Positions 1-12,976 of a stretch of 64,000 nucleotides of DNA are shown here, piece by piece (position 1 is the stretch's first letter; every line of letters starts with the position of its first letter). This DNA is from Kryptolebias marmoratus (Eukaryota > Chordata > Actinopteri > Cyprinodontiformes > Rivulidae). A program made the position numbers and the translations under genes. The stretch spans positions 17,936,754 to 18,000,753 of the forward strand of contig NC_051434.1 in NCBI RefSeq assembly GCF_001649575.2. The letters are read 5' to 3'. The notes below the pieces were generated by a model, which had not been told where the DNA came from, did no database searches, and was given only the letters and a program-made list of their open reading frames with translations.

Positions 1-214
1 ACTGCATTTTGTATTGCACAGCTGACATGTCAGACCTTTTAATAAGCAATATGTGAATGAAAGCGACATGTGAAACATGCACATTATTCAATGTTGTAAT
101 ATGTTTTGTAATTATAGTGCACATTTTGAAATAAATGCATTTGAGAAAATCATTGCCTCTTAAATGTTTATTTTACAAAGAATTTTTAAAAGTTCAAAAC
201 AATAAAGTACCTAT

Positions 215-400
215 AATATTAACTACAAATAACTCTTAAGAAGTTAAAAGAAGTAAGAGTTAATATTAAAATCTAACACTGAATTAGTGTTAGTAAGTGT
301 TAAATTATTAACTCCAGCAGATTTGATATTTGACACTTTATAAGAGTTAAAGTACAAACTCTCCAAAAAGAGTTAAAATCAGATCTGACAGTGTTAATCT
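215..400. repeat. AT-rich repeat of short inverted words
   Basis: The words AACTCTT/AAGAGTT and TTAACACT/AGTGTTAA recur in both orientations, which gives a self-complementary stretch. This looks like a decayed foldback or non-autonomous repeat. No gene is visible in 1-214 or in this repeat. Confidence 0.35.
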
Positions 401-532
401 GGGCCTCCTGGATTTGCTGTGTACAGAGAGATGTGTGCCATTCCAAATAATGTCCAATCAATTTATTTACCACAGATAGACCTCAGTCAAGGTATGGGAA
501 CATCTCACCAGCAATCAAGAAAAATGGGAAGC

Positions 533-1266
533 AGCTAAGTCCCTGTTTACACGAGAACGATCTCTGGAAATGTTAGTGGGGTTTTTTTCAGTGTTTATTG
601 TGGCGAATGAACAAGGAAAAAATGTGATTACATGAACATCACTGTGCTCATTGAATCTACTGAAGTTTCCATGCCAGGCAGGGTTGCCAGATATAAAATG
701 ACAACTATCGTACTGTCAATTGAAAATTATTGTATTTTGACTCAAACTTTCTCAGGGGGGAGATTGTAAGATTAACTATGTGTTGTGATTGGTGAACATG
801 TGCACAGAAAAGGAGGGAAATTTGAACCTAAAATTATCATATAAAAATGGTAATTATCACATATCTGGCAACACTGCTTTCAACAAGGCGCATATGCAGT
901 CTGGAGCATGTAAACAATTACAACCGAAATGGTGAAACACAAACATTTGTTTGGACCGACAGTGAGGTTGGGTTGCTGCTGCATGTTGAAAAAGGTGAGT
1001 AACACAAACAGCACTCGGTGATCTGCTATTATTACTGTTATTGCTCTGCTAGTGCAGAACAGCTATTGACTGCAGCCGTCTGTGGTGCACATGTGCAATT
1101 TCACACATTGCAGCTTCCTTTGAAATGTAAATGGGAGTGTCCGAAAAGTTCCACTCTGAGACCTGGGTTCAAAAGGTTTCAGTGTCGTTGCCGTGTAAAT
1201 GAACGATCGAACTGCAACAGAAATGTTAGTTTCGCAGAAAAACAGCTCTGAGTAAATGGCCCCTAA
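533..1266. mobile_element. Possible foldback DNA element
   Basis: The left edge (ccctgtttacacgagaacga) and right edge (agtaaatggcccctaagac) are loosely inverted, resembling teleost non-autonomous DNA elements that begin with a 'gggccgtttacac' type terminus. Boundaries are approximate and I could not define a clean target duplication. The short ORFs inside show no recognisable protein. Confidence 0.3.
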
Positions 1267-3285
1267 GACAAATTTGAAGTATTGTTTCAGAAGATTTGAA
1301 TGTAAGAGTAGCTCAGTCTCTCACTGCAATTGTCGGAGGCTAGTTGGCAACTCATAACATAGCAACCAGCGAGCCTTGCTAGATTTCTTTCTCCCATAGC
1401 AGGTGTCATAGGACACCTACCAGCGGGAAAGTTTTTGTGCTCTACAATTACTGAAGTTACTGAGTTCGAGATGGGTTTGAGATGCCGTGAAAACTCTGCG
1501 ACTGCTACTAAAAATTAAAAAAGATTGTTGCACATATTTTTGAACACGAGCAAAATCCAGACATCTAAACTGCAAGCCATTTTGGAGACTACCTTGCGAG
1601 TGCCGGTTGTAAACTAGTCACCAACAGAAACAGTTTAGTGAGATACTATCTTGAAAGTGATATTTTAGTTATTTTTATTTTTCAGTAATTTTCTAAATAT
1701 ACACAAATCTGATTTTATTTTGTTATTATGGGGTACTGAGTGTAGAATGAAATTAATAATAATAGGGTTTTTAAGCAACTGCAGTATCAAGCTTCAACAA
1801 TACAATCTAAAAAAACGAGGGCAGTCTGAACACATTCTAAACCCTAAACCAAACAAACAAAAAAACTTGACAAAAAAATCTGAACAAGTATATGACCTAA
1901 TCTAAAGCATTGTTGTTTGGTTGACTAGAGCACAGATATGCAGTTTCACCAGCAATTAGTCCCATCACCAGGAACAATTCAAAACTCCCACAAACACAAA
2001 AAACTGTACAGCTGTGTGATTTATCAGCACTAATAAAATCAATATGCAGCTTTTTTGGTCTTTGGCAAACCCATGTTGCTGACTGGTAACATGGGGAATG
2101 ACAGAGACTCAAGCCAAGCTTTCTGAATGTAAATTCGTTTCAGACCAGGATTTATTGAGATTTCCAGAGAGAGAACTGAATCGTTTACATAATGAAACAG
2201 ATTCTGGTTGCAAACTTTAAAACCCCAACAAAATTGAACAGAAATAGAAGCTTGATTTAATCAGCTGTCATGTTGTGGTAACGAAACGACCAAAACAAGA
2301 ATTCTTACCCACATAAAATTGATACAAGTTTTACATATGCGTCCCACCCTCCTGTTTTATTTACTGCAAGCTTTCCCATGTGCCAGCCTTGCCGTGTTGA
2401 CTGTGTTCTGCAAAATACAGTGATTCCAGGAATATTTATCACCGAATCTCACAACAGTGGCATTGTGTGCAGTGTGATAATGTGGCAGAGTCTATGCTGG
2501 GAGACATTCGTCCTGCTGTGTTGTTTACCATGCAGTCAAAAAAGCAAGCCATTAAAATTCTCCTCATTGTTGCAAGTCGTTTCTCTGACGCCGGCCTGCA
2601 TCTCAATTGGCTTTTCATTGAGACAGTCAGGGACTCAATTAGCTTATCTGGCTATTAACAATATCTGCCTCCATGCTGTTGTTGTTGTCCTCGTTGCAGG
2701 GCTTGCAAACACATAAATACACATGAATTCAGAGCAGTTAGCTTATGCCCAGTTCTGCAGTGGCATGTCAGCAATTGATGTCAACATCTTAAAGAAAAAA
2801 AAATACAACCTGAAAACAGTGATCATCAACTGGTGGCCCGCAGACCCCATATCCCAGGGGGAGGTGCAGGCCAGAAATTATTTTCCTGGTCAACAATGTA
2901 AAGCTCTTGGCGTGTGACTTTTTTTTTCCTTCTTCCCTGATCATGAACTAAAAGTTTATCTTCCTGTTTCCTATAAACCTTTACCCACCAATGTTTGAAC
3001 TGGATATACATTGAAAGACACACAGAAACACACACACACATGCACAAAACAAAGAACTGCCCTACCAGTCAGCAAACATCTCTTTAAAATTTAAATGATA
3101 CAAAAAAAATGATTCAAATAAATAAAATATATGAATAGATTTTGAATTAAGCATAGCGTCATTTCATACTAAGCAGACTGATTAGGCCTAAATCTGTTCA
3201 GGGTCAGGAGGACCTGGTGCCTATCTTCAGTGGTTGTTGAGCAGGAGGTGTGGTCCACCCTGGACAACTCATTAGTCTATCACAG
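1267..3285. other. Intergenic, nothing recognised
   Basis: AT-rich sequence with many short unrelated ORFs. A piece near 3190-3285 (with tggtccaccctggacaactc) resembles the end of a common teleost interspersed repeat. No coding exon, RNA gene or element boundary could be supported. Confidence 0.5.

Positions 3286-3318
<33 letters not shown>
3286..3318. repeat. (AAT)n microsatellite
   Basis: About eleven uninterrupted ATA/AAT units lie directly upstream of the LINE fragment that follows. A second, interrupted (AAT)n lies at that fragment's far end (4091-4127). Confidence 0.9.
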
Positions 3319-4127
3319 GTCTGCCTGTAGTCACAGAATTTCTCGGTGCAGCCAGGGTGCAGAAGGAGACTGGTTTGGAGGCCTGTTGGTGCACTGTGCT
3401 GTGATCTCCAGATCTCACTGGAAATGTTCACAGCTGAGTGTGAAGCAGCTGGGATGAGGATCAGCGCCTCCAAATCCTCAGTCGGAAAAAGGTGAGCTGC
3501 TCTCTCAGGGTTGAGAGTGAGACGCTGCCTCAAGTGGAGGAGTTTAAGCATTTTGGGGTCTTGTACAACACTGAGGGAAGAATGGAGTGTGAGATCGACA
3601 GGTGGATCAGTGCGGCTTCCGCAGCGTTGTGTACTCTGTACAGGTCCATTGTGGTGAAGAGGGAGCTGAACTACAAGGCAAAAACCTCTGTTTACTGGTC
3701 GCTCTACATTCCTACCCTCACCTATGGTCATCAACTCTGAGTAGTGACTGAAAGAATGAGATTGTAGATACAGGTGGTCAAAATGGGTTTTCTCCACAAG
3801 GTAGCTGGGCTCTCCTTTAGAGATAGGTTGAGAAGTTCAGTTATCCAGGAAGGAGTCGGAGTAAAGTTGCTGCTCCTCCACATCGAAAGGAGCTCCCTAG
3901 ATACCTTCCTAGGGAGGAGTTCCAACTGGAGGAAGACCTGAGAAAGGCTGGAGAGACTATGTCTCTTAGCTGGCCTGGGAATACCTTGGAATCCTCCCAG
4001 AAGAGCTGGAAGACATGGTTGTGGAAAAAGATATCTGAGCTTCCTTGCTCAAGCTGCTGTCCCCATGACAAGTGACAGACTATGGACAAAATAATAATAA
4101 TATTGATAATAATAATAATAATAATAG
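3319..4127 (+). mobile_element. RTE-like LINE fragment, decayed
   Basis: The + strand encodes broken pieces of the C-terminal part of a non-LTR reverse transcriptase. Visible are FTAECEAAGMRISASKSS, then VEEFKHFGVLYNTEGRMECE, then KTSVYWSLYIPTLTYGH, followed after stops and frameshifts by the part that in intact teleost copies reads like FLRRVAGLSLRDRV and GVEPLLLHIERS. It ends in an AAT-rich tail (4091-4127), as expected for RTE-clade elements. The fragment is 5' truncated and has multiple stops, so it is inactive. The RTE (Rex3-like) assignment is from family memory; that it is a non-LTR retrotransposon is firmer. Confidence 0.75.
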
Positions 4128-7100
4128 AATAACTTTTATTTGCTTTTTTATGTAAAAGGCTGGCTGCTAAGAAAACTTCTAGCCCTCGAGCAAAGATTGC
4201 TGGTAACCCCTGCCCTAAAACATACACTCTTCAGTCTTTCTACCCAGCCACCCCTGTACACTTTCCCCTGAACTGTCACTGCGAGCTGGGAGACCCCCAG
4301 CTGATAGAGGACCTATTGATTCAGTGTAATTTGACTCAGTCGTTGCCATAATGACATTATAGGACAAATGACCTAGTGTGTAAACACACAAATGTGTGTG
4401 TGTTTGTGTGTGCGCAGACTCTTGCTGTAGTCGATGATGACACATTACTCATCTGTGCCAGGGGAATTTAGCTGATTGAAAAGCGATATAAAAGAAGGAA
4501 AGCCAAAGACAGAACGAAAGAGGACTGAAAGAGCCAGCAAACAAGGAAGTGAATGTGTGTGCTGCGGATGAGGAGCTAGGGGTGTGAAAGGAGAAGTAAG
4601 CTGTGCTGCTCGTCTGTGTGTTTTTCCACGGTCTTTCTATGAAAAACTCTCAGGCGATCAATGAACCATCAGAATAATGTTTTACTGGCTGATCAAAAGC
4701 AGGAGAAAGGCGAGAGAGAGGGAGGCTGTTCAATGGTGTCTTTGCAGATAACATCTCTGAAGCTGAATTCCAGTCATTCCAGAGTTTGACTACAGATTTG
4801 GAAATGCTAATCAGCAATCTGTTGATAGCAGACATCAGATCATGGCCGCTTTCTCACTTCTGGTGGGTGCGCTTCAAAAATAGACACTCTTTTGAAAGCC
4901 GTTTGGTTAGTTTGACTTTATAAATTTGGAACATGCTGATATTTTGGTGGCTATCTCAGCAGGTTCACACATTTTGCACACATACATGAAAGAACTTCAG
5001 TGGTGTCAGTTTGATATCTGTGATGAGCAGCAGATGTTTTATGCTGATATTTGGTCTCATTTAATGTGACATCTTGAATGCAAACAAAATGACTCCTTAT
5101 GAAAGTTGGAGTCTTGATGGAACAGAAAAGGACTAATGCACCAGTTCTAGGATAAGGTACTCTGACATCAGGGTTTACGTTTGCAATAAAATACCTATAT
5201 GGATATCTTAAATCCCGTTAAACATTGAACAGGGCTCAAATCACTCTACAGCCTTTTCATATATAGTACCATATTAGTTATATTTTATTTCTGTATATCT
5301 TTATTTACATTTAATAGGACAGCAAATATTTGAAAGTTCTACCACAGTGTAAAAGTGTTAAAGTTTATTGTTCAATTCAAGTCAGTTTAATTATATTGGA
5401 CAGGAATATTAGGACAGAAAAGACAAATACAGAGGTATTAGGCCAGGTGTATTTTGGGAAAGCAAAAACATATTTGGAAACTACAGAACGTAAAGACAGC
5501 AGGGTGAGGAAATGTGTTTGTTATGTCCTAGTCTTAAAGGTAGAATGTTACATCACTATTTTCCCTCCATTTTGCCATTGCCTTTGTGGTGTTGCAGTAT
5601 TTAAATGTGTAATTCTATTTTTGCTTATTTTAAAATATTACTGTGCTTTTTGAGTTTTTGTGTTAGATTTAATATGGCTGGTACTGAACGTGTCAACTCA
5701 TCTCAAGATCACCATTGTAGAGACAAGACCCAAACAAACCCAGAAAACCATAGTTTATTATCTTGGAGGATGGGTTTTCACAGTTTTAATAGTTCCAATG
5801 ACTTTGATTTTGTTGAGATTTAACTTTGATCAGCCGTTTTGTTAGGTTTAAACAGAATTTCATATTATTACTGTTGTCTGAGGAAAAAAGATGAATGAAG
5901 AAGAAACAAATTGTTTGGACGTTATTAAAGCCCACCTTACACTGAATGATGATCTGCCAGGACATAGTTGGTCTTTGCAGGTTCTTGGTGAGATCTTCAG
6001 GTGCATACTGACTAGTGGGCTTCCTATCACTTATAGTGTGCCACTGGTTCACAGTGACCTTTAGCATGCATAAAACATCCATAGGGAGGTTTGGGTGGTC
6101 TATTATCATGATGTTAGGGTGAGTGAGTGGACTGTGGAGGAGCACGGTAGCAGCATATCCGTGATGTTAGGTCTGCATGCACCAGTGTGGCTTGATTGAC
6201 AACTGTGATGGTGACAATATCATGGAAACAAGCACAGATGTAATACTGGTTGCACATTCTTCTTGCCTAAAACATTATGACAGGACAGGGTCTAGAGCAT
6301 GGTGTAATTGTTGGCTTATAAGGTAGGATCATCCATCCATTTTCTTTATCCGCTTTTCTTTCTAGGGTCGTAGGGAGCTAATGTCTATCTCACTGTGAGG
6401 CAAGTTACATCCTAGATAGGTCACAAGACGATGGAATGTGCTGCTGATAAATATTCTGTGGCGAAAGCACAGATACTGTAGTGTCTCAGGAATGTGGTAA
6501 ATAGCAGGAAAGGGGGTTTTACACTGAAGAACATTTTCCAAGTTTGCTTCGATCCAGCTGTGTTGTGAAGAGAATATTACTCTTTGTAAAACTTTTCTTA
6601 TATCCCAACAAACACTATGACACATCTTTGACTTGTATCAATCGATCAGACCATCATCCAGCACCTGACCATACCATCAGCTCTGTGATCGGTGGCCACT
6701 TTCTTCCGCTGGTTTTTGCCTATGAATTTTCTAGTGACAAGTTTGCCAACCTGCGCTCATGTTTCTCTAAGTGTAAAGCTTCCTTCTTTGGTTGGACAAA
6801 CAAAATCTTCAGCTCCCTCATTTATTGATGACTTGGACCAACTCTGTGGAAGTAAATACAAAATGCAGATTATTCTTTATGAAAAGAAGTATTCACATCT
6901 GCTCACTTACCTGCCCACTCTTCATCGTATATCTCTTATTGCCTCTTCAGATTGGATCTTTGTTCTCGCTCCTCAAACCTGAAACTAAATAAATTGGAAA
7001 CAAGTAAAACAAGTACCCTTCTGCATTGTCTCCTCTGGGACTTTTTCACCTCATGATACTTGAACTAACATATGTCTCCTCCTCAGTGATGACGCTTTAA

Positions 7101-8472
7101 AACCGCTAACATACATTGTCAGCTTCATAGTGTAGATAAACAATGCACTTGTTGCGATGTTGAACTTTCCCCTGTGTGTTGGTCTTTGTTGTAAGCCGAA
7201 TTGAGACCGTTTGCTACTCTACTTTATGACCATGCTTCAACTGAAGTGAGAGGTTCTAACCCCTGAGAGAATTTTAAAGAGGCATTTTCTTGTCATCTGA
7301 CTTATTCTGACTTCGCTCTTCTCCACTCAACATTGCGAGACAGAGGGAATTGTTTCCACATAAGATTCTGTCATCTATGACAGCAGGCAACAAGAGACAA
7401 AGCAATACAAAAAGACAGACAGATATTTATTTAAAGCAATTTTGTGGAACACTGGAAACTCAGATTCCATTTTTTTTGTTTCTCTGTTTGTTTGTTTCTA
7501 TTGTGACATATATTTCTGTTTTGTGACTTTGAAGTGACTTGGTGTTGAAAATTAATTTTAAGTGTTAAAAAAATTGTCTTTCGGTCTTTGGTATTTTCAG
7601 TGACAGGATTATATTTATGCTTTCCACCATCCAGACTGAATTTATTTATTGTTTTCTAGAATTTCAACCATCCTGTTTTTAGCATTCAATCTGACTAAAT
7701 TCATATACTGTATTTCACTTTGTCTCATTGCTCCACTGTGCGGGACCGCCTCTCCTCCCCCTATCAAGCAGAGCCTTGCCTTTTTTAAGCAGCACCGCAA
7801 AAATATATCATGTATATTATATTGTGTTTAACACCTGTACAGATGACAAATATGTGTAGAATCTAAGCACACCGCAAGCTTGACTGAATCCTAGTCTCAG
7901 GAATTACAATTTATGGCACCAACATTTCTGTCTACCACACGAGCAGCCATTTGAACAGAATTAGGTCAACACTTCTCCACACAACACCCCTCCTTTCTTT
8001 CTCTCTTTCTCTCTCTCCGTCTTTGCTGATTACCAACTCATTAACAGCAACCTTACATTAAAAGAGGCTGTAACCTACTATACACCTAATATATTTATGG
8101 TAAAGACAATTCTGCATTTTAAGAATCATTTTTCTAACGATACTTAAGAGCATTTTTAGTGAAGCGCTCCATATTTACTTGATGTGTTATGTATGTTTCT
8201 TTGATATGAGAAATTCAGAAGCTCTTTGTGATTGTTGATGGCAACAGTAGGTGTTCTGAGCTTTGAATTTTTCCACGTGGTGCGTCTTGTTGTTTAACAG
8301 CTTGGCTCAAATACAGTTCTAAATGTAACGGGAGTGTGAAAGGCAAGCTGAGCAGTGCAGCCATCTTACCATCCCCTGATTTCTCTGTGTTTTCAGTCTC
8401 ATCCTTGGGCATGTAGCCTCCCTCCCCCCACCGTTCCATGTGCCAGCCTGGAGGCTGTGCTGGAAGGGCAGT
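4128..8472. other. Intergenic, nothing firm
   Basis: I see no coding exon. A stretch around 6331-6436 (ccatccattttctttatccgc followed by agggtcgtagggagct) resembles, in inverted orientation, the 3' end of a widespread teleost retroelement. The remainder has AT-rich unique-looking sequence and a short GT repeat near 4390-4412. Confidence 0.45.
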
Positions 8473-8545
8473 GTGTGTGTGTGTATGTGAGTGTGTGTGT
8501 GTGTGTGTGTGTTGGGGGTGGTGGGTGGGGGTTGCATGTGTGTAT
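8473..8545. repeat. GT-rich microsatellite
   Basis: An interrupted (GT)n tract runs into a G-rich stretch (gggggtggtgggtggggg). It produces long but meaningless Cys/Val and His/Thr ORFs on both strands. Confidence 0.85.
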
Positions 8546-8949
8546 ATGTGTGAATTGTGTGTGCTGATGCCAAAAGCAGGCTTGCAACTGTAGCCCTTTA
8601 GGCTCTGCTGCCATTATGTCAGTACACTGACCTTTTTATTATGTGTCTCCTAGGGCTTCTGAATTATGGAAAAATTAATGATCACAATTATTTTACTCAA
8701 TATTATAAATTACAAATATTGAAAACAATTATCTATTGAGTTTGAAAACATTGGATTCATTGCACCTAAAGAAAGTGAACTGCCTTGAAGGTGAAATTTT
8801 CCTTAATACATTCTAATGAGCTTTTCCTTAAAATAACAACGTATACATAGTTTCCACAGATCTCGGCCGGATGGGCGCAATGCAATATTTTTGCCATGTT
8901 GGTAGGTAAGCGCTAGACAACAATAGCTTTAAAGCAAACTAAATCTAGG

Positions 8950-9240
8950 TATTTACTCACTCTTGACCAGTGTGCAAGAGAAAGATATATGCAGAAGATT
9001 GCTACTGTCAGGATTGACCTGTATGACATGACAAAAGAGGAAATGTCAGACAAGCCTGACAATTTGTCGCCCATCTCGTACTACAACATGGGTGTTTCTT
9101 TGTGTATTTAGTGTGCATGAAGAAAGCCTAGGAGGAGCTACGTGGCCTGAAAGCAATGGACTCATACAATCAGTCTTTCAACGGACTTGTAAAGGATGTC
9201 CGAACTTTCCCAGTTAACAAAGTTCAAAACTTACGGGAAA
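8950..9240 (+). pseudogene. Decayed transposon-associated ORF fragment
   Basis: Reading from 8950 gives LLTLDQCARERYMQKI, a stretch containing DLYDMTKEEMSD and LSPISYYNMGV, then a stop. After a frameshift it continues as EELRGLKAMDSYNQSFNGLVKDVR. That order resembles the N-terminal part of an uncharacterised multi-copy protein family of animal genomes that often sits ahead of a SWIM or YqaJ-nuclease module. At least two stops and one frameshift separate the blocks, so it is a relic. The family match is from memory only, and the similarity could be weaker than I judge. Confidence 0.35.
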
Positions 9241-10898
9241 GTTGCTCCCCCAAATCATGTGCATCGTTTAGACATGAATTGTCATGTTACAAACTTTGTG
9301 CTTGCTGTTAAATATTCTTAATTCTAATTCGGCGGAGTTGTTTTTTTGTTCATCTCACACACAGAAAAGAGCTGCAGCAGTGGCAAAGCTGCAGCTCATT
9401 CAAGTGTCAAGACAAGAAGAAAGCGCACTCGCAAAGCGGAATATGGCAAAATACTTTTAGCAATGACTGTTTTCGTCGATTATACTCTTTCCACAGTTGT
9501 ATGGAGCAAAATTCCAAATCAGAACTACAAACTTGATTAATTTTGCAGCCCTAATGTGTACTAAACAATGCTAATGTGCTTGTTCATATGAACACATTAT
9601 AGTGCAGGCAACACAAATCTAAAACTGAAATAGAAGCATTCTCCACATTGTGTGGAAGTTAAGTGTCTGTGCCCTCAGCTGGATGAGGCTGGGATTTAGT
9701 GGGTTTTAGTGTCTTCAGTCACAATTGCACTGGAACGTGACTCAAGGCGCGAGACAAGTGTGACGTCAAGAGAGTTGATTTCTCTATTGGCACTTTAGAC
9801 ATGCGGCACTTACTGCAGTTCTGCTCCTGAACAATAGGCTCTACTACTTAAAAAATACCACTTTGTAGCAGAAATAGCACAAGAAGAGTCGTTCAAAGGA
9901 GGCACAGTCAAAAACTACAAAGTTCATTTTACCTGGTTTACGCTTAAGTATTTCCTCAATCCTAATTTGGGCACTAGATGTCGTTTGTGAAGCCGACAAC
10001 GTTGGGTATGAATCGACCTTTAGGTTTATGTTTTTGATTTTTAACCTCCCAACCTGCAAGTCATTGTAGCTTGCTTGAGCAGTACCTTAATTACTCATTA
10101 CTCATTACTCATACCCGCTGTATTTAAGACAGAATATAGTTTTCTGACTTTGCAGATTGCAGTCTACAGTGTGTTCAGTGTCACCACATGGTATTGGCAG
10201 AGTGTTGTGAATGATATGGCATTGATTTAGCATGGTGGTACCAAATAGAGTACCATTTGGTCTCTGTTAAGTGGTACTACTCATAGGCACCTGATGATAA
10301 ATGGAGCAAGGGCATCCCTGTTTTTTAAAGTGGGAGTACAAGCATGTGGTTTTGTTCCACCATTTTGTTTTTACTTAAAAAACATCTCACTCCCAGCAGT
10401 AAGAAAAAGGCACGTAGGCCTTATCAATTCTGATTTTACTTATTGGTTTACAAACTAAAATTTAATATCAAAAATAGTTCCTAATTGTTTTAACCCCCAT
10501 TTCCACATTCATTTCCTTTGAGTTGGTTCAGTCCAACCAAGCTTTTACACCACTAGTTTGCTAGTGAAGCAGCATTTAGCAATGGAGTTGAGACAAGTCA
10601 ATAAAAATGTTCACTATTGATGATTGGACTATGTGTACAACTGATCTGATGAGGTTCAAACCAATAGAAGTGAAAATACAAAGTTTATAACTGCAGTTAT
10701 CACAATTTTTCATGTGTGAGTCAACCACTTTTGATTTTGAGGTTGGGGCTCATCGGTAACTTTCCAAGTTAGAATTCTGACTTTGGGGTGGCTTTACAGA
10801 TGTTGCTTCCTATTTGTAACTCGGAAAGCCCAACTTCAGAGTTCAACTGGAACACATATTATTACAGCTGTGTGAGCCCCAATGTGAGCATTTACTGG
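9241..10898. other. Intergenic, nothing recognised
   Basis: No supported gene. Minor items are a perfect TGACGTCA octamer at 9761-9768 and a short tandem repeat of 'attactc' near 10090-10115. Neither has a transcription unit nearby. Confidence 0.5.
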
Positions 10899-11388
10899 AC
10901 TGAAATGACATCTTCATCTCCATTTTCTACTGCTTATCTGTGGTCATGAGGACAACAGGTCCAAGAGAGAAACCCAGACACTCCCCAGCTCCTCCTGGGG
11001 GATCCAAAGGCGTTCCCAGGCCAGAGAGGATACATAGACCCTCCAGCAAGTTCTGGATCTGCCTCGAGGTCTCTTCCCAGTGGGTCATTCCCAAAAAACC
11101 TCCAAAGGGAGGCGTCCAGGAGGCATCCTAATCAGATGCCCAAACACCTCAACTGACTCGTGCAAAGGAGCAGCGGCTCTACTCTGAGCTCCCCCCGGAT
11201 GAAGGGGTTCCCCACCTTATCTCTAAGGCTGAGCCCGGCCACCTTGCGAAGGAAGTTCATTTCAGTCGCTTGTCTCTGGGATTTCATTTCTTCGGTCATA
11301 ATCCAAATCTCATGACCAAAGGTGAGGGTTGGAACGTAGATGGACCAGTAAATCGAGAGTTTTGCCTTTCTACTCAACTGAAATGACA
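10899..11388 (-). mobile_element. 5'-truncated RTE-like LINE with target duplication
   Basis: The 12-mer actgaaatgaca occurs at 10899-10910 and again at 11377-11388 and bounds the element (10911-11376). On the - strand it encodes KAKLSIYWSIYVPTLTFGHE, then EMNFLRKVAGLSLRDKVG and ELRVEPLLL, the C-terminal end of a LINE ORF, then decayed 3' sequence finishing near 10911. The arrangement (3' end kept, 5' end missing, long direct repeat outside) is the classic product of target-primed reverse transcription. It is inactive. Confidence 0.8.
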
Positions 11389-11459
11389 CCTCAGTTGAAA
11401 TTTTGCCAAATTATGCCTAAAAATGAAGGTTTTAGTGCAAGACACACAACTGGAACATG

Positions 11460-11612
11460 GGGCTGCTGTAGCTCAGTGGTCAGTGCCGTGGTCATAATCC
11501 TAAGGCCACAGATTTGAGCCCAGGTAGTGTCAGGAAGAGTGCCAAATCTTTTCTGCGAACTTCGTTTGCTATGGCAACCCTTGAAGAAGGTAGAAGCCAA
11601 AAGGAAAAAAAC
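11460..11612 (+). mobile_element. tRNA-derived SINE
   Basis: The head has a good Pol III box A (tagctcagtgg, 11469-11479) and a degraded box B (gatttgagccc, 11511-11521). It is followed by a body (gtcaggaagagtgccaaatc, then tggcaacccttgaagaag) typical of a common teleost SINE, ending in an A-rich tail. It is not a functional tRNA gene: box B is poor and no acceptor stem forms. Confidence 0.65.
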
Positions 11613-12672
11613 AACACAGAGCTTGAACTTGAGTCTGCTTTACACATCTAAGTATGTTAAACCACACTTGCCTAAAAGCACTATTACTATTATTGTGAGG
11701 TAGTTGAAGTTGGTGATTAGATTTGTATGTTCTGGGTTCAGCTCCCTCATTTTATAACAAAACAAGGCACCCATAGTACTGTCTAAAATGGAAAAACAAA
11801 AACAGCCTAAACAGTCTCATATACCACTATAGCACACCATTAGTTAATACCACAAAAGGCCAACAATGACCCTGTCTAACCCTTCTCTTCTGTTTGCTCG
11901 CAGCAAATGGAACAATAAAATGTTGCCTCTAACAACCACAAATACAAAAATCCTGTATTCACTGAATTCTCAACACTCTGTCTGGCCTGCTTTTTAGCAG
12001 AGATGGCGTCCCACTGGTGTGTCTTTTTTTATTGTGCAAAGTCTCTCATGGTGATAGTAAAGAGCCAGTGTTAAGCCACCCTGAAAGAATGAACAGCCAG
12101 CCAGCCTCCTCTCAGTAACCTGTCACTAGCTTTCAGTCAAGCCTTGCCCCATTCCCAATGTTACACATAATCCTGCTTTGTCAGAACCTCTTGGCACACA
12201 CTGACTACTGTTTCAACATACAGAATTAAGGCTGTGAAGGAGTGCATTTTAAACCTTTGAACCCAAACAAAGCAGATTTTGTGTCTATCAATACTGAGCC
12301 AAAATGAAATTGTACACAAATTTAGTCTTGTGCTGAACTGAGATCACAGATGACCACACAATTAAAGCTGGGTTCCTAGAACCCTAAAGACTTATTCTTT
12401 AAGCTCCCCTCCTGTCTTTGTAATGTTGTCTTTCATTCTATGGCTGGCATTTGCTCCTAGTTTGCAGTGTTGACTCAGCAGTTGGACTACAACAAAAAAT
12501 GCTATCAGATTCAACAAAGCAGCAGTATTTCTCATCCTGAAAGTGGGAAGAAAATGCTCAGTCAAAGCGCAAGTTAATATCGTAGACTGTGTGTTTCATC
12601 TCTCTGGAGATTCTTGTTATCATTAGTTTTTCTTGTCTTTATTGTAACATCATTCTAGATGTTCATCAACAA

Positions 12673-12976
12673 GGGTGGCTGTGGATCAATGGTTAGAGAC
12701 AAGGGAGTCAGAGGTTTGAATCCACCAGAATGCAGTCACATGTCAAAGTGTCCCTGGGCAAGACGCTGAACCCCTCATTGCCTCCAATGTGTGCCCCATC
12801 AGTGTATGAATGTGATCTAAAGCACCTGATAGACTCTATAAAATGATTTATTCAAATTAGCTTTGCAGAGATGAGTGCTGTATGAATGTGTGGACGGGTA
12901 TATGAAGACACAGATTGTGAAGCACTTTAAATTACCTGGTAGGCTAGAAAGGCGCTATATAAGTACAGTCCATTTA
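12673..12976 (+). mobile_element. tRNA-derived SINE, nearly full length
   Basis: The head contains a box A-like tggatcaatggttagag (12682-12698) and an intact box B GGTTTGAATCC (12713-12723). A body with tgtccctgggcaagacgctg follows, and the tail ends with aggcgctatataagtacag, a 3' end seen in many fish SINEs. Length is about 300 bp. Confidence 0.75.

Noticed and set aside
2378..2716. 112-codon frame with hydrophobic stretches
   Set aside because: No match to a known family, no splice-site pattern or promoter context. Treated as chance in AT-rich DNA.
3204..3797. 197-codon - strand frame
   Set aside because: It is antisense to the LINE fragment and runs through an (AAT)n tract, giving an Ile run. 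No protein signature.
9761..9768. Perfect CRE octamer TGACGTCA
   Set aside because: No transcription start or gene is nearby, and one octamer is expected by chance in a window of this size.
11460..11530. tRNA-like sequence with box A and box B
   Set aside because: Box B is degraded, no cloverleaf closes, and a SINE body follows. It is a SINE head, not a tRNA gene. The same applies to 12673-12730 and 55752-55820.
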